Assembly: GCA_012274445.1 (NCBI GenBank)
Contig: JAAROD010000011.1
Coordinates: 558,001-622,000, forward strand
DNA length: 64,000 nt
From: Sclerotiophoma versabilis
Lineage: Eukaryota > Ascomycota > Dothideomycetes > Pleosporales > Didymellaceae
Reading direction: 5' to 3'
Made by a program: the position numbers and the translations under genes. The notes beneath the pieces were generated by a model, which was not told the origin of the DNA, did no database searches, and saw only the letters and a program-made list of their open reading frames with translations. Shown piece by piece: positions 10,285 to 22,013 of this stretch; positions within the stretch are counted from its first letter, which is position 1; each line of letters begins with the position of its first letter.

Positions 10285-12547
10285 TTGCTGTTGCTGATTT
10301 GATGAAAGTGAGTCAGAAATGTCTTTATATATATAGGATAGTAGTTTGCGCAATGTCAGCACTTTCATCCCCATATCCGACAATACACTCTTGTTTTCTG
10401 TGGCTGAAAGTAATCAGCGATCAAAAAGTTTCCCTGTTCGACACTCGAGCGGGCAGAATCGGCAAATTGCTATTGGCATAGCAGCCGTTTTCTCATATTG
10501 CCGAAAAAGTGAGATCCAAGGCAAGCAGACTTCAAGAATGTAAGAAACAATTGACTTACAATCGCCTGAATTATGTTACTTTACACGTAATCTAGAGAAT
10601 ACAACTTTACTCTCTTTATATAATATCTGGAATTGTTACCAAGACCTCTAGGCTCAAGGCTCAGACGTGGAAATGGCAATTGCCGCATCCCAGCTTTTCT
10701 GCAACATGAGAGCCGTGGAACGTTGCAGCCTGAGGGCCTTTCAGAATGTAAGCAGATATCTAGATAGTCAAAAAAGTCGTGAAGGCTAATGTTCTTGAAC
10801 TCATGTGGCACATAAACCTGGGGTCGGTCACATACGTCACTAGCCCAACGAATTCCTAACTTGAGATGCTTTGCAGCCTTGCTCTCTCGCTCACTTACCA
10901 CTTGTGGTTATATAGCAGTGGTAATCAGCCTCATTCACTGTTTCACGCTTAAACATGCCTCTCAATGTCGCCCCCACATGATACAAAAGCTGCGAAAAGC
11001 GACATGTCCAGTCACTGACTTCGGGGCGCGGCCTCAATCCCTCCTGACTGTTCAACCACAAGGTCACAGCACATCCTACCTAGCAAGATGTCTCTTGCTC
11101 TACTGAGGGTGACCGACTAGTCTCCTATCGGTAAGGGCAGCACTAAGATATCATTGTGAACGGCATAGAGCTCAACTAAAGCCGTACGCCATGGGTGGCG
11201 CGAACTCCAAGCTTACATGCTGTAATACCCACTTGACGCTGAATCCAATGGCTTCGTTACTCACTGATGATCCTGGCCCAAGGGCTTTTACAATTTTTGC
11301 CTCGAAATCCTTCGATGCTAGACCCTTCGCTCGCGATGGAGCTGTCAATCACAATTGCGCACCTCACAGTTCTCTTTAAGATGTCTTTCCCCCCCTCTTC
11401 TTACGTTGATAACTTCGCGGTACTGTGCACAAGCCTTGCTTCTGCCTGTTCTCGCCACGTCGTACATTGTAAGCTCTGGGGCGATGGGAACGCGCCGCGC
11501 CTTACACTAGATGTCGTGCCATGCTGCCCAATGTACAACGGACAACCGGGACCTAATAATCTGCAGTCTGGCGAAAAGTGGCATATCTGTGTCCGTTGTT
11601 TCAAAGCGAGCTCCACGTTCAAAAATGATCTGGAACAATCAAAAAAGAAGGGTACGTTGTCGTCTTCTTTGGTGGTCCTTCCTATGCTCGCTTTCACGGC
11701 CGCCATTCTTGCTCTGGTCTTCCTATATAGAGTCGATTTGAACCACTACCCGCAGCCAGATTTCTGTCAGTGCATTGCCACATGAGGTCCCTCAAACGGG
11801 TCGGATTATTACGTCAATGTCTCTGTTAGACGTCTTGAGTTCGTGTCGTCCTTGTCGTCCACAATTAGTTTCGGACTGGTTGCTTGGCTGATCACAACGT
11901 ACGGATATGTCGTTGCGAAACAACTATTACACAGATCATCGCAACGCAATACAGGGGAATTACCGCCTAGACCCTACCAGATAGGATCCATCATTCGACC
12001 ACTCAACGCTGAGGTAGTTCCTCTTTGGGACCTAATCTCACGTGTCCGTCAGAGACCTTTCCGGCAGGTAGGCGCGTGAGTGAGAGTGAAGGAGTCAACA
12101 CAGACGTGGTCTGTGTTATGCGGTGTTTTGTGGTGGTCCTGATGTGAGGGTTCTAGCTGTAGGTCTGCTTTATCATCATACGAAGTATCCTTTTGAGTTC
12201 GTCGCGAGTCGGGATTAACTTGCTCTCGGAAATCGGCACCTTTCCAGCTCTGAAGCTTTTCCCAGTGTAAGAAGACGTCCAAGATAAATGTCAGAACAAG
12301 AATAGCAGAGGGGCACCAACCAGTTCGAGTCGTTGGTGAGGTGTTTTCGAGATGCGAATATTGCTCGCAACAATGATGGCAGAAAGACTCCATGTTGGAG
12401 AACAAATATATAGGATGTTAAATGAACGGAATCCATAATTGTTGCGTATATGGTGTGTCTAATAAAATCCCGTTGTATGACTCCGGGGCGCGCCGGGATT
12501 GGACACATAAAGTCGATGTCAGTCCTGCCCAAAAACAAAGTTCACAG
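10285..12547. other. Gene-poor region with short unconfirmed frames
   Basis: No gene is recognised in this 2.3 kb. Open frames of up to 172 codons occur at 11267-11785 (+) with one hydrophobic stretch near its end, but with no homology I can name. A 62-codon frame at 11191-11379 (+) begins MGGANSKLTCC after a good initiation context; see findings. 10560-10630 is locally AT-rich. The region may hold small spliced genes that cannot be resolved by eye. Confidence 0.4.
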
Positions 12548-12829
12548 TTATGTCTGATCATTTCCTTTCTTCTCATCTCTTGCTCTTTGACTGTATAGCT
12601 TTTCCTGGTGGTTCTGGTTTGGCTTCTTCTCGATTCTGTCAAGCGCATCTTCGATGAGGCCGATATGACCTCGTAATGTTCCCTCGATCTCGTCCAGACG
12701 TGCCTCTTGCTCTTCAAGGTTGTAGTTGAGCTTCGATTGTAGGTAATATGTTGCTGTTCCAACTGCAAGAACGTTGCCGGTAAGTGGTAAGAGAACCTTG
12801 GGTTTTAGGATGATGTTGAGGAAAGACAT
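12548..12829 (-). CDS. Small one-pass membrane protein with C-terminal coiled coil, 93 aa
   Basis: Not a family I recognise. The frame opens with a true ATG (MSFLNIILKPKVLL), followed by a hydrophobic segment (about residues 11-30, PLTGNVLAVGTATYYLQ), then a charged helix (about 37-70, EEQEARLDEIEGTLRGHIGL) with heptad-like spacing, and a hydrophilic Lys/Gln-rich tail. The positively charged N-terminus, single membrane span and short helical domain would suit a mitochondrial or ER membrane protein; that is inference. The ordered architecture supports it being real despite its size. It is divergent from the Pol eta gene, 504 bp away. Confidence 0.55.
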   Translation of the reverse strand: MSFLNIILKPKVLLPLTGNVLAVGTATYYLQSKLNYNLEEQEARLDEIEGTLRGHIGLIEDALDRIEKKPNQNHQEKLYSQRARDEKKGNDQT

Positions 12830-13333
12830 TGTGATGGTGTTCCAATTGATAGCTTCAATTTGAACGTAGCTATGATGAATTTGTCAATAGAAAACGTGAT
12901 TTCCTACAAGTAGTTCAGTAGCAGGGAATCGAGTAGAGAATGAGGGTTGTTTCTTAGTACAGGATCATGACGACATCGATAGTTGTCAAATCAAAGTCGC
13001 AGCATTTGAGCGCGCCGCGCTCCGAAATCCATCATTGAGTAGGATGTGTTGATCTGGTGTGTGAAAATCACGCTTACGATCAGATCAACGTAGCTACGTT
13101 TGGTCGAGCTTGAGCGTGGATCGTAAAGACCTGGTAGCGCTCCTAATACGGCAAGCGCGATCTGGTTGATCGTGAATGACGCGCATGACCGCGCGAAGAC
13201 GCGCCGCGCGCCTACACACCCTAGCAACTGCCACAGCAGGAACTGCCTACTCAACGCATAGCGCTGCTTCAAACGATGGCATGAATTTCACAAGACTAGA
13301 ACAAATCACGAAAATGCCCTGAACGATACCAGG
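12830..13333. other. Divergent promoter region, small membrane protein and Pol eta
   Basis: Shared upstream region rich in CGCG motifs: GCGCGCCGCGCTC near 13010 and ACGCGCCGCGCGC near 13200. These resemble degenerate MluI-box sequence, but no exact ACGCGT is present. No RNA or protein gene was seen. Confidence 0.45.
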
Positions 13334-15472
13334 ATGTCCTCGCCGACGCCTTTCCTCGCTTCCTCCCCGCTTTCAATCACGTCCCCGCGCCGCATCCCAA
13401 AATCAAAGTTCACGTACAAGCAACTACACCAACTCAAGTTATATAGCACGCAAACACCGTTACGGGTTATCGCACACGTCGATCTCGATGCTTTCTACGC
13501 GCAGTGCGAAACGGTCCGCCTCGGCATCGACCCTTCGAAACCTCTCGCTGTCCAGCAGTGGCAGGGTCTTATAGCGATTAACTACCCTGCGCGTGCATTC
13601 GGCCTGAACCGACACGTGACCTCGACCGAAGCGCTGAAACAATGCCCAGAGCTCATAATGCAGCATGTAGCGACATGGAAAGAGGGTGACGAGAAGTGGG
13701 CATATCACGAAGATTCGTTTGCGAATATGGCGACACACAAGGTCAGCCTGGATCCATACCGGCTGGAGAGCAGGAAGATCTTGAAGTGCATCAAGGATGC
13801 GCTGCCAGAGAAGGAGCAACGTGTGGAGAAAGCCAGTATCGATGAAGTCTTCATGGATCTGAGCGCGCAGGTGCATACTATACTGCTGGAGAGGTACCCC
13901 GAGTTGCGAGGTCCGCCACCGTACGATGACCCGACAGAACCATTGCCAAAGGTGCCGACCACTGTGCTGGACTGGGCAGCTGATGCGCTTGTGGAGACTG
14001 GTGAGGAAGATGGCGAAGATAAAGATCCGGATTGGGACGATGTGTGTATGGTCATTGCATCAGAGATTGTACGTGATGTGCGGAAACATATTAAAAATAC
14101 ACTTCAGTACACGTGCTCTGGCGGGGTTGCGCGCAACAAGATGCTTGCAAAGCTAGGATCTGGGTATAGGAAACCCAATCAGCAGACCATCATCCGCAAT
14201 CGAGCAGTCAAGCATTTCCTTTCAGATATGAAGTTCACGAAAATCAGGATGCTTGGTGGTAAGCTGGGCGATGAAGTCGTTGCTACTTTTGGTACCGACA
14301 AGGTCAAGGACCTGATGGAGCAACCGCTGGATCAGCTGAAGAAGCTCGGCGATGACACAGGCAGCTGGTTATACACGATCATAAGGGGTGAAGACAACAG
14401 TGAAGTCAACACTCGCACGCAGATCAAGAGCATGCTGTCAGCGAAGTCTTTTCGACCATCGATCAACTCCTTCGAGCAAGGCGTCAGATGGATACGCATT
14501 TTTGTCGCCGACATTTTCTCAAGATGTGTGGAAGAAGGTGTTCTGGAGAACAAAAGAAGGCCTAAGACAATTATTCTGCATCATCGACAAGGCGCCCAAA
14601 CACGCAGCCGATCGTCACAGATACCACAAGGCAAACCTTTGTCAGAAGCCATCCTTTTCGACCTAGCAAAGAACTTGCTAGCACAGGTGGTTGTAGACGG
14701 CCGGGCATGGCCTTGCGCCAACTTATCACTAAGTGTGGGTGGCTTTGAGGACGGTCCAAAGAATAACGCAGGTATTGGTGGGTTTCTTGTGCGCGGCGAC
14801 CAGGCGAAAGCCATAATGTCGTCAGATCGTGGAGGAGAACCCCCAGTGAAAAGGAGACGGACGAAAGGCAATATTGCAAACTTCTTTGGGCCGAGAGATG
14901 AGAAGAGGAAAGACTTTGATGCTGCGAGGGCAGTGTTGATGAAAGCACACAGCGAGTCTACAAGAGATGAAACGGAAGATGACGTTGAGGACCGTGATGC
15001 TGAAGATGCCAGTGAAGATGTTCGCAGCGACGAAGTGACGCGGCCGTCAACACCGATACTCGATACACATGATACCAAGGACGACGTAGACATCTTGAAT
15101 ACACCACCCTCAGCACAACCACGACCGGCCTCGGACTCACCACCACCACCACATCAACAGCCCCACCATGACGATCCATTAATAAAACCTGCACCTCGGT
15201 CCAACCCACCAGAACGGATCGAAAAGACTCTTGATGCATTCTTCTGCTCGAGGTGCAACATTCACCTTCCCAAGACCGAAGAAGCTGAGCACGTAGACTA
15301 CCACTTTGCACTTGACTTGTCGAAAGAGATACGGCATGAAGAGCGTAATCCACACCCCTTACCCAAAGGACGCGGAATTTCGAAACCGAGTAGAGGAAGG
15401 GGCCGACCACCAGGGAGCGGAGTGAGCCGAGGCAGTGGGGAGAAGGGGCAGAAGAAGTTGTTCTTTCGGTGA
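13334..15472 (+). CDS. RAD30: DNA polymerase eta (Y-family translesion polymerase), 712 aa
   Basis: Pol eta inserts nucleotides opposite UV photoproducts and other lesions when replication stalls. This is a single-exon gene. Catalytic residues are visible: Asp50 in AHVDLDAFYAQCE and Asp170-Glu171 in KASIDEVFMDLS, with YPARAFG of the fingers near residues 84-90. The helix-hairpin-helix/thumb region (CSGGVARNKMLAKLGSG) and little-finger region follow. After a basic KRRR stretch come two PCNA-binding-like cores, NIANFF (about 514) and TLDAFF (about 632). A UBZ zinc finger (C638-x2-C641 ... H653-x3-H657) binds ubiquitinated PCNA in this family. The tail is basic. The order polymerase, PIP-like motif, UBZ is that of Pol eta rather than kappa, iota or Rev1. 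No truncation or frameshift is seen. Confidence 0.96.
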   Translation: MSSPTPFLASSPLSITSPRRIPKSKFTYKQLHQLKLYSTQTPLRVIAHVDLDAFYAQCETVRLGIDPSKPLAVQQWQGLIAINYPARAFGLNRHVTSTEALKQCPELIMQHVATWKEGDEKWAYHEDSFANMATHKVSLDPYRLESRKILKCIKDALPEKEQRVEKASIDEVFMDLSAQVHTILLERYPELRGPPPYDDPTEPLPKVPTTVLDWAADALVETGEEDGEDKDPDWDDVCMVIASEIVRDVRKHIKNTLQYTCSGGVARNKMLAKLGSGYRKPNQQTIIRNRAVKHFLSDMKFTKIRMLGGKLGDEVVATFGTDKVKDLMEQPLDQLKKLGDDTGSWLYTIIRGEDNSEVNTRTQIKSMLSAKSFRPSINSFEQGVRWIRIFVADIFSRCVEEGVLENKRRPKTIILHHRQGAQTRSRSSQIPQGKPLSEAILFDLAKNLLAQVVVDGRAWPCANLSLSVGGFEDGPKNNAGIGGFLVRGDQAKAIMSSDRGGEPPVKRRRTKGNIANFFGPRDEKRKDFDAARAVLMKAHSESTRDETEDDVEDRDAEDASEDVRSDEVTRPSTPILDTHDTKDDVDILNTPPSAQPRPASDSPPPPHQQPHHDDPLIKPAPRSNPPERIEKTLDAFFCSRCNIHLPKTEEAEHVDYHFALDLSKEIRHEERNPHPLPKGRGISKPSRGRGRPPGSGVSRGSGEKGQKKLFFR

Positions 15473-17138
15473 TGGATTTGTCGACCTATGGGTGCTGAAG
15501 TAACATCACAAGTCGCGACGATGCACTCGTTACAGTTCATAAGCCAAGTCAGCCAACATTAAGATCGACCTACAGCTGGAAGGAGTGGCTCCAATTCAAA
15601 TACTTCAAGTTGACGAGCCTGCAGTCGAGGACGCCAATGCACAATGCTTTGTAGCTGCAGGATGGCCACGAAAAGTGCAAGGATGCCTACCACGACTGAC
15701 AGGCTGTAGCATCGTGCTGGTTGCTTCTGGTGAAGCTATCGTATGGAGTCACCCTTCGGTCTGCTCAGAAGGGGATACAACCGCTGTAGCGACTAGCAAC
15801 GCACCACAGATCGCAGTGGTGACCATGTTCACAAAGGGTGCTTAGTTCTGAGATGAATCGCTCCAGAGACGGGATTTTCTAAGGCGTAAGTTGCGAAGTG
15901 CAAAAGCGATGGCAAGAGAAGAGCTGGGGGAAGCATCTTGTGAAAACCGTGTATGTATATCATACTTCACTGGAGGTGCGGTGCACAGACAAGTACAACA
16001 GATGGTACCGATGGCGCATTGTCGAGAAAGGTGGAATTTTCGTGGGATGCAGGGTGCATCAGGGACATGTTTGAGGCTTGCAAGTCGCTGCTGCGCATGT
16101 TCTTGCACCTCTAATTAGCTCGCTCATACCACACGGCTCCGTCTTGCTGTGTATCCCGGCAATAGCACAGTCGAAGAGGTGCGGGCTCGCGGCCAGGTTG
16201 CATGTCCAGACTCACTCTGACAACTGCGTTGATTCGTGATAGCTTTCTCAAGGCTCGTGTTCATTCAAGAGCATATAAGACCCAAAAGATGGTCTCGGGA
16301 ATGCTGATTTGCAAAGCTATCTGTCCTCGCAAAGAATAACCTACCCTCCGGTGAGCGAAGTCCCCAATTCAATGCGTTTCTATCATATGACATCACCTGC
16401 TTTTCCATGTCTCTGCATTCACTGCTTAGGATCTTGCTGGAAAGCCTCCTTTCATCTAGTACCGTTTCTTTGGATCCGACCAAAAAGGCTTGAAACGTAC
16501 ATATGTTCGGGACTTGAGCTTCCAACTCATGCATGCCGTGATGTGTGTATGGACGCTGTGACCGACATCGATGTTTGCGTAGTTGTATGTAAGCTATCAA
16601 CAGAGCCAAAAAAGCCGACGAGTGCTGATACCCCGGCAGGTGCAGTGCTGATTGAGTCTACCTCACTGCCTGAATTCGACCTTGTGGGAGTTGTCGGTGG
16701 CATGATCGAGGCTTTTGATGAAAGTTGTAAGTAGCGTAAAGAGATGAGATTGATGGGAGAGAAAGTGAATAACTTCAGACAGATCATCGCGAGTAAATAC
16801 CTGTTGTAATACATTTGCCGTTTAACAAATTAGATGGAACCCGAATGTGCTGCCATACATGTACACTACCTAAACATCTCTATCAGGCGAAGATTATCGT
16901 CGTTCGGAACAGTGAAAAGAGGAACACGTCGTGGCTGGCGCGACGCGATCTGATTGGTCAATGAAAACCAGTGAGCGACTTTTAGTTCTCAACTTTCAAG
17001 AAATCAATACGGAGATAAGGGTAGCAGTATCAAATCGGAGTAAATCACATCCTAGGGTTCTTATACTTTGGAGCCGGAAGCTGATAAAAGTCCTTACAAT
17101 TATGGTTGCATGACGATGCACTCTTCTCTTATCAGGGC
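15473..17138. other. Intergenic region, Pol eta to secreted protein (convergent)
   Basis: Both flanking genes end towards this 1.7 kb. Frames up to about 140 codons exist on both strands (for example 16309-16734 + and 16527-16814 -) but overlap each other and match nothing known. Nothing in it is supported as a gene. Confidence 0.5.
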
Positions 17139-18930
17139 CTATTCCAGCTCAATCTCCAGTCTCACCCTTGGCACCTCCTGACTTCCCTCTGGCATCAAAT
17201 ACGTAAAGTTCCAAAACTCGAACTCATTAACCGGATCTCCAGCTCCACCGTTGGCTCCATTGAAGGTCACAGTGTAATTTTGGCCTACAGTTCCCGTGAT
17301 GTTGACGTTGATACCCTCGACGTCGGTCCAGGAAGCGACATCGCGCTTCCCATTCCAGCTGTTCGTGCCAACCAAGAACGAAAAGCCGTTACTCGAATTA
17401 CCTTCAGGATAGCTCAGCTCTAGATAGTTCTCCCCAGTAACAGCATCGAGAGCATAGACTTGCGCGTACAAGCTCAGCCAACCAACGCTTCCATCTTTCC
17501 TTGCCCATTGCACGACTGCAGGGTTGAAAGAGCTCGGGTTTTTTGCTGGACCGCCGATTACGTTCTCAGAAAAGCTCTCGGCGCCGATAGTCAGGTTATC
17601 GCTGATCCATGCAGTAATGTTGCGCGGGTAGGTGTCGAAGGGAGGTGAGAAGGCAGATGTGCTGACGGCATGGGCTCCAGGGAAGGTGGTAAGCGCGGAG
17701 ACGGTGGTGTTGGAGACGAGCGTGTTGTGGAATGGAGCGAGGATTGCGATTAGTGGGGAGATGGCGAAATCGTCCTTGTGGCCCATTGCGTACGGCTTTC
17801 AAGATCAATCAGCTTTATTGTTGCAATAAGTAAGGAAGTGGTTGGCATACCTTCGCGTTCATGGGCGCATTCTCTTTGCCAATTAGCGTCCACATCTGCA
17901 ATGCGAGAATGCTTAGGTATTTGTTCATATCATAACCATAGCTGCGATCCCAGGGGCCGGCAACATTCTTCAAATTGGCGTTGTAGAGTTGTCCGAGCGA
18001 TGTCCAGGTGTATTTAATCATCTCGCCGCCATACTGGCCCATCACGCTGTCTTGTGGTAGGTATTTCGCCCAAAGCGTAAGCGCGAAAAGCGAAACGCCG
18101 GCGTAGGTGCCAGAGTTGAATTCTGAGAGCGTGTTGTCGCGCTTGAACAAGTCAATAACTTCCTGTGCGTATGCTTCGCCTGCAGTAGTCATATTGGAGT
18201 CGTTGACTCTGCGGCCCACCCAACCGGATACAAAGGCTCGCATGATCGAAGGGTTGCTGTACGCTGGGTACAGGTTGTCGTCGTCAACGCCTCCCACACG
18301 GTAGCTGTCCCCGATGGTGTTGTTGAAAAGACTCTCGATCATGTAGTCTTGCGTCTCTTGTGGTATAAGGTGCGGAAACTCCTCGAGCATCAGAACGAAA
18401 GTCGTGCCGACAAAGCCACGCCAGTTTGGATCCCAAGAGTTGTAAATGACAGGGGGGTACTGTGCAGTTCCGACTGTGGGTTCTTCGGGGTATTTCTGAT
18501 AGTCGCCAAACCTGTTGTTGTCAGCTATCTTACTTCGATCTCTAAAGGTGGATTGATCGAGCTACAAATGGTTGATTTGGCTCCCATCATAGGAACGCAC
18601 TCACCATTGTTGGCTCTCGTTCTTAAACTGGGCGCCAATGATGTTAGTCACGATGCGCATGGCTTGCTCAGCATCATCTGCATTATTCCTCGCCAACAAA
18701 CCCGCTGCATACCATGCACTGGATCTTGTCTCGTGCACCAAGGCCGCCGAGTCAAGACTGAACAGGTAGCCCCTTTCGTTGTCGTAGAACATGTCCATCC
18801 AGTTCATGGATTCGTGCAGCAAGCTCGTCGCATAGCTTTCGGTATCATTGCGCTTGTTGAGCGTTCGACTTGCTGCGGCGCCTTGTGCGAGCAGCGTCAG
18901 TGCAGCGCAGAACCTTGAAAACGCGACCAT
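17139..18930 (-). CDS. Secreted glycoprotein of unrecognised family, 547 aa, 3 exons
   Basis: Exons (minus) are 18605-18930, 17851-18511 and 17139-17795; introns are 93 and 55 nt (GTGAGT/CAG and GTATGC/AAG), and the join is in frame. The start at 18930 gives a classical signal peptide (MVAFSRFCAALTLLAQGAAA); an in-frame ATG nine codons upstream would weaken it. Residues about 35-460 alternate helical, Trp/Tyr-rich segments (SLLHESMNWMDMFY, YAGVSLFALTLWAKYLP, DRSYGYDMNKYLSILALQMW), which suggests an alpha-alpha toroid like six-hairpin glycosidases. The C-terminal third is beta-like, with many Asn-X-Ser/Thr sites (SWTDVEGINVNITG, FEFWNFTYLMPEG). I do not recognise the exact family and assign no reaction; a carbohydrate-related role is only a fold-level guess. 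No membrane anchor is seen at the end. Confidence 0.85.
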
Positions 18931-20999
18931 TGTGATGAATTGAGTGATTGCACGCACAGTCGCAGCATCGTGACGGCGCGCTCCATCTTGTATTTAACCG
19001 ACGTTTGTCAATTGATCCGAAGCCGGCAGGTGTTTATCGTGGACTAAACCTTGAAAGACGTTGCAGTGGCTTGATATGGAGAAGCAGCGGGGTACGCAAC
19101 ATCGTTCAGGGTCGTGCGCCGGCTGTCCAGGGTTGCATTTTGTGGGGTTCGGTGGAAAGCCGTGCGAAGGGGAAAGGTACAGCCGGCAATGATGTCGATC
19201 GAGGGAAGTTGAACCGAGGTTCTGCCCTGCAGATGTTTAACGGCCTTGTGTGGTCAGCAAGAAAGGTATAGATAAGGTCACGATAGGTGACGTAGCGCTG
19301 CAATACCGTCGGTGTTGTCGTGTACGCTGCTTCAGGTAAGTGCAAAGAGAGTGGATCGCTATTGTGATAAGATAAGATCTAATGGATTCTATTCAGGCCC
19401 ATGGCTCTCCATAATGACCAGCCTGATCTGGGGTTGACAGATTCAACTTTAGGGTCGCCGTGTGAATATGTTCGTAGTACCGTCACCTGACGGAAAGGGC
19501 ATCTCGGCGAGTACAAAAGGCCCGTGCCGGGAATAAAATCAATCTGGGCCTGCTTACTGCTGCATCGCTGCCCATCGTCGTCACCAACATATGAATCGTA
19601 CATACACAGATGGTAACTTCCCAAGTGACAGCCTTATTATGCTCTTGTCATGACGCTGAACCAATGCGTCACGTGTTTGACCTTTGGAACTCTGGAAACG
19701 GGTAACAGAAATGCTCAGGCCCGCAGGAGTTCGCATCTGCACGCAACGGCTACAGCCATGCAGTTTAAACCCGGCACCGCCGATCGGGCTTCGGCAGTTG
19801 ATCGGTGTACTAAACCCTAGCGAATGAATGCAAATCTTTGGAACGTGGGCTGGTAGTATCCGTTTCAATCAACGGAGAGCGACAAGTCCGGTGGATGTTG
19901 GGCTTGTTGGGCGCAATGTGTGATCTTCAACCAATTGCTCTACAGTCTCAACCTGGAGCGGTCGCAACGTTAAATTTTACCGAAACTGTGTCACTGCGAA
20001 ATGCAGCGCAGCCATCAGCTGATTGCCTACCAAGGGGGAGCGGGAATTGAACTTGGGCACACGGCTATCGTCGATAGCTTCGAGTGAGTCAGGCGCGTGC
20101 GGTGTACTGAGGAAAATTGGCTGGTACCGTGTAAACTGTAAGCAACCTAGAACCAGGATGTAAGCAAAACCTGATGCCCGATCGGATGGATGGGACGAGA
20201 TCATATGAGCTGGATGAATCTTATAGAATATGATCGTATATTGCGTGAAGGTCCGAAAATATGTTTCCATCACATGTGATAGGCCTACGTGAGGACGGCA
20301 TTGACAACATAAGTCACCATATGGGCCCCCCAAATCCTCGCATGCCATGCATTGGAAAGCAAAGAACCACCCGAGAATATACCGCTTTAGTGCAGAAAAT
20401 CCCTATGAAGGGTAAATACATTCGAAGAAAGATGTGAACACTCCAGGAGCTTAATGTAGTCATGCAAAAACAACTCGAGTTGAATCACCGAAAGGCAGTA
20501 TTGTGAAACAAGAGCTGAGACTGGTTCTTGAGACCTTGTGTTGGTCGCAGAGCCTTGTCAGGGGCAAGCAAGCTCGCTGAAAAGATCCAAGCCTTGGAGG
20601 GCAAGCCTACATCCATCTGGTCAGATGATGATACGGTCCGAGAAGTGGAGACCGGGATCCTAGTAGGGGTAGCACTCCGCAAGGGTATTTCCAGAAGTGT
20701 GTTGGTATACGGCCATAATTCATTAACTTTCAGATGACATCTCCGTGATGGTCGATGAACTGCTCATGAATTCATGCATCTATCCGGACCCTTTTCGGAT
20801 GAAATTGATAAACTCCTGACGGCTCCATGTGGGTATTGAAGATGGCCCATTATAGTAGTAAAACATTCAAGTCCAGGTGAACTCCGGAAAACAGAAGGAT
20901 ATCTCCGGGCACAGAAAATGACGGAGCAATGTTTGATGCCTGGCAGTCACAGGAAGGCTGCTTTCAGTTGCTGCGCGGTCATCAAAGGTGGGTACCAGC
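18931..20999. other. Intergenic region, secreted protein to RfeG-like gene
   Basis: Upstream of the secreted-protein gene and downstream of the RfeG-like gene. Only short overlapping frames with no recognisable product. No tRNA, transposon end or long repeat was noticed. Confidence 0.5.
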
Positions 21000-22013
21000 T
21001 TAGTGTTTCCGGTATCCAGGTTGCGAACTGCGGGAAGATGGTTGTGGCTGCTGCGATAATGGGTATTCTGGGGACCTATTGTTAGTAATGCGATGGCAGG
21101 TATTCACGCAAATGTCAGTACTTACGACGACCATCTGAAGCAATATAATAACCTGGAGCAGGAGTGGCACTAGTGGGCTTAGCGATAGACCAAAAAGTTT
21201 TCGTCGGTGTATCCAAAATACCTTGGGGTCGCGTATGCGGTCGGAGCTGCGGTGGGTCGGCCATAGGCATCTGTGGGAGACTGTGATGGGTAAGAACCGT
21301 AAGGCTGAGATTGGTATCCTTGATCACGCTGCGAGTAACCGGAGTATGGGTCCGCCGGCTGGGTCCTTGGGGCAGCTGAGGACGGTGCAGCCTGGTATCC
21401 TGGTTGCGCACTTCCATAGCCAGCTGGAGCAGTTGTGTAGTGTCCTTCACTTGGAGCATATGCCGCCGATGTTGCGTATCCAGACGATACCCTGGGCGCG
21501 GGCTGACGGTCGTAAGGATCTGCTGACGGGTGTTCAACCGGTTTCGAGGGACCCCAATGCTGGCGCGCAGCGTGGGTACGCGAATCTTGGTAAGCTAGAA
21601 CTGCGTCAGGGCCTCTTGATACCTTGGTATCACGGAGATAAGGACTGTGACTACCTCCACGTCCCTCGCCTGGTTGCCGCTCCTGTTGCCAACGCTGCGA
21701 ATCCATCTTCAGATCTTGAATCATTTGCTGTGGACAGTATGTCAGCCTTTGTCCCAAGTTCAGTGTGTTTGTCCAGTCGAACTTACCGATGTCAGGGTTC
21801 GGTATGCGGTGATCCAGTAGCCTGGTTGGCCCTACGCATTCATTAGTCTCAAGCCGCAGATTGACAGCATACAAGGAGTCCAACCTGATATTCGCCAGTT
21901 CCTGTGCCGGGCCTGACAAGCGCGTCAGGACCCAAGTAGCGCTGGATGTCGGCCGTGATGACCTCTCTTGCGATGCCTTCGCCAAGGACAAACCACTGAT
22001 TTGCTCGCGACAT
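21000..22013 (-). CDS. RfeG-like fungal protein with conserved N-terminal domain, 263 aa, 5 exons
   Basis: Exons (minus) are 21885-22013, 21787-21831, 21222-21727, 21126-21169 and 21000-21067; all junctions are GT-AG and the total closes in frame. The N-terminal domain, residues 1 to about 70, reads REVITADIQRYLGPDALVRP, then GYWITAYRTLTS and MIQDLKMDSQRWQQE; I recall this domain from ascomycete proteins annotated as transcription factor RfeG, whose biochemical role is not established. The remainder is low-complexity Ser/Pro/Tyr/Gln-rich (SAAYAPSEGHYTTAPAGYG) and ends GYYIASDG then a Gln/Ser/Pro tail. No DNA-binding fold is visible. Exons 2 and 4 are only 45 and 44 nt, so automated models may differ. 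The exon-1 donor is uncertain: a GTATGC 12 nt downstream also keeps the frame and adds four residues. Confidence 0.75.

Noticed and set aside
10081..10383. 100-codon frame (-) overlapping the tRNA gene
   Set aside because: Its middle is translated tRNA sequence (LNLKVVGSSPTSG), a common false protein; no support outside the tRNA.
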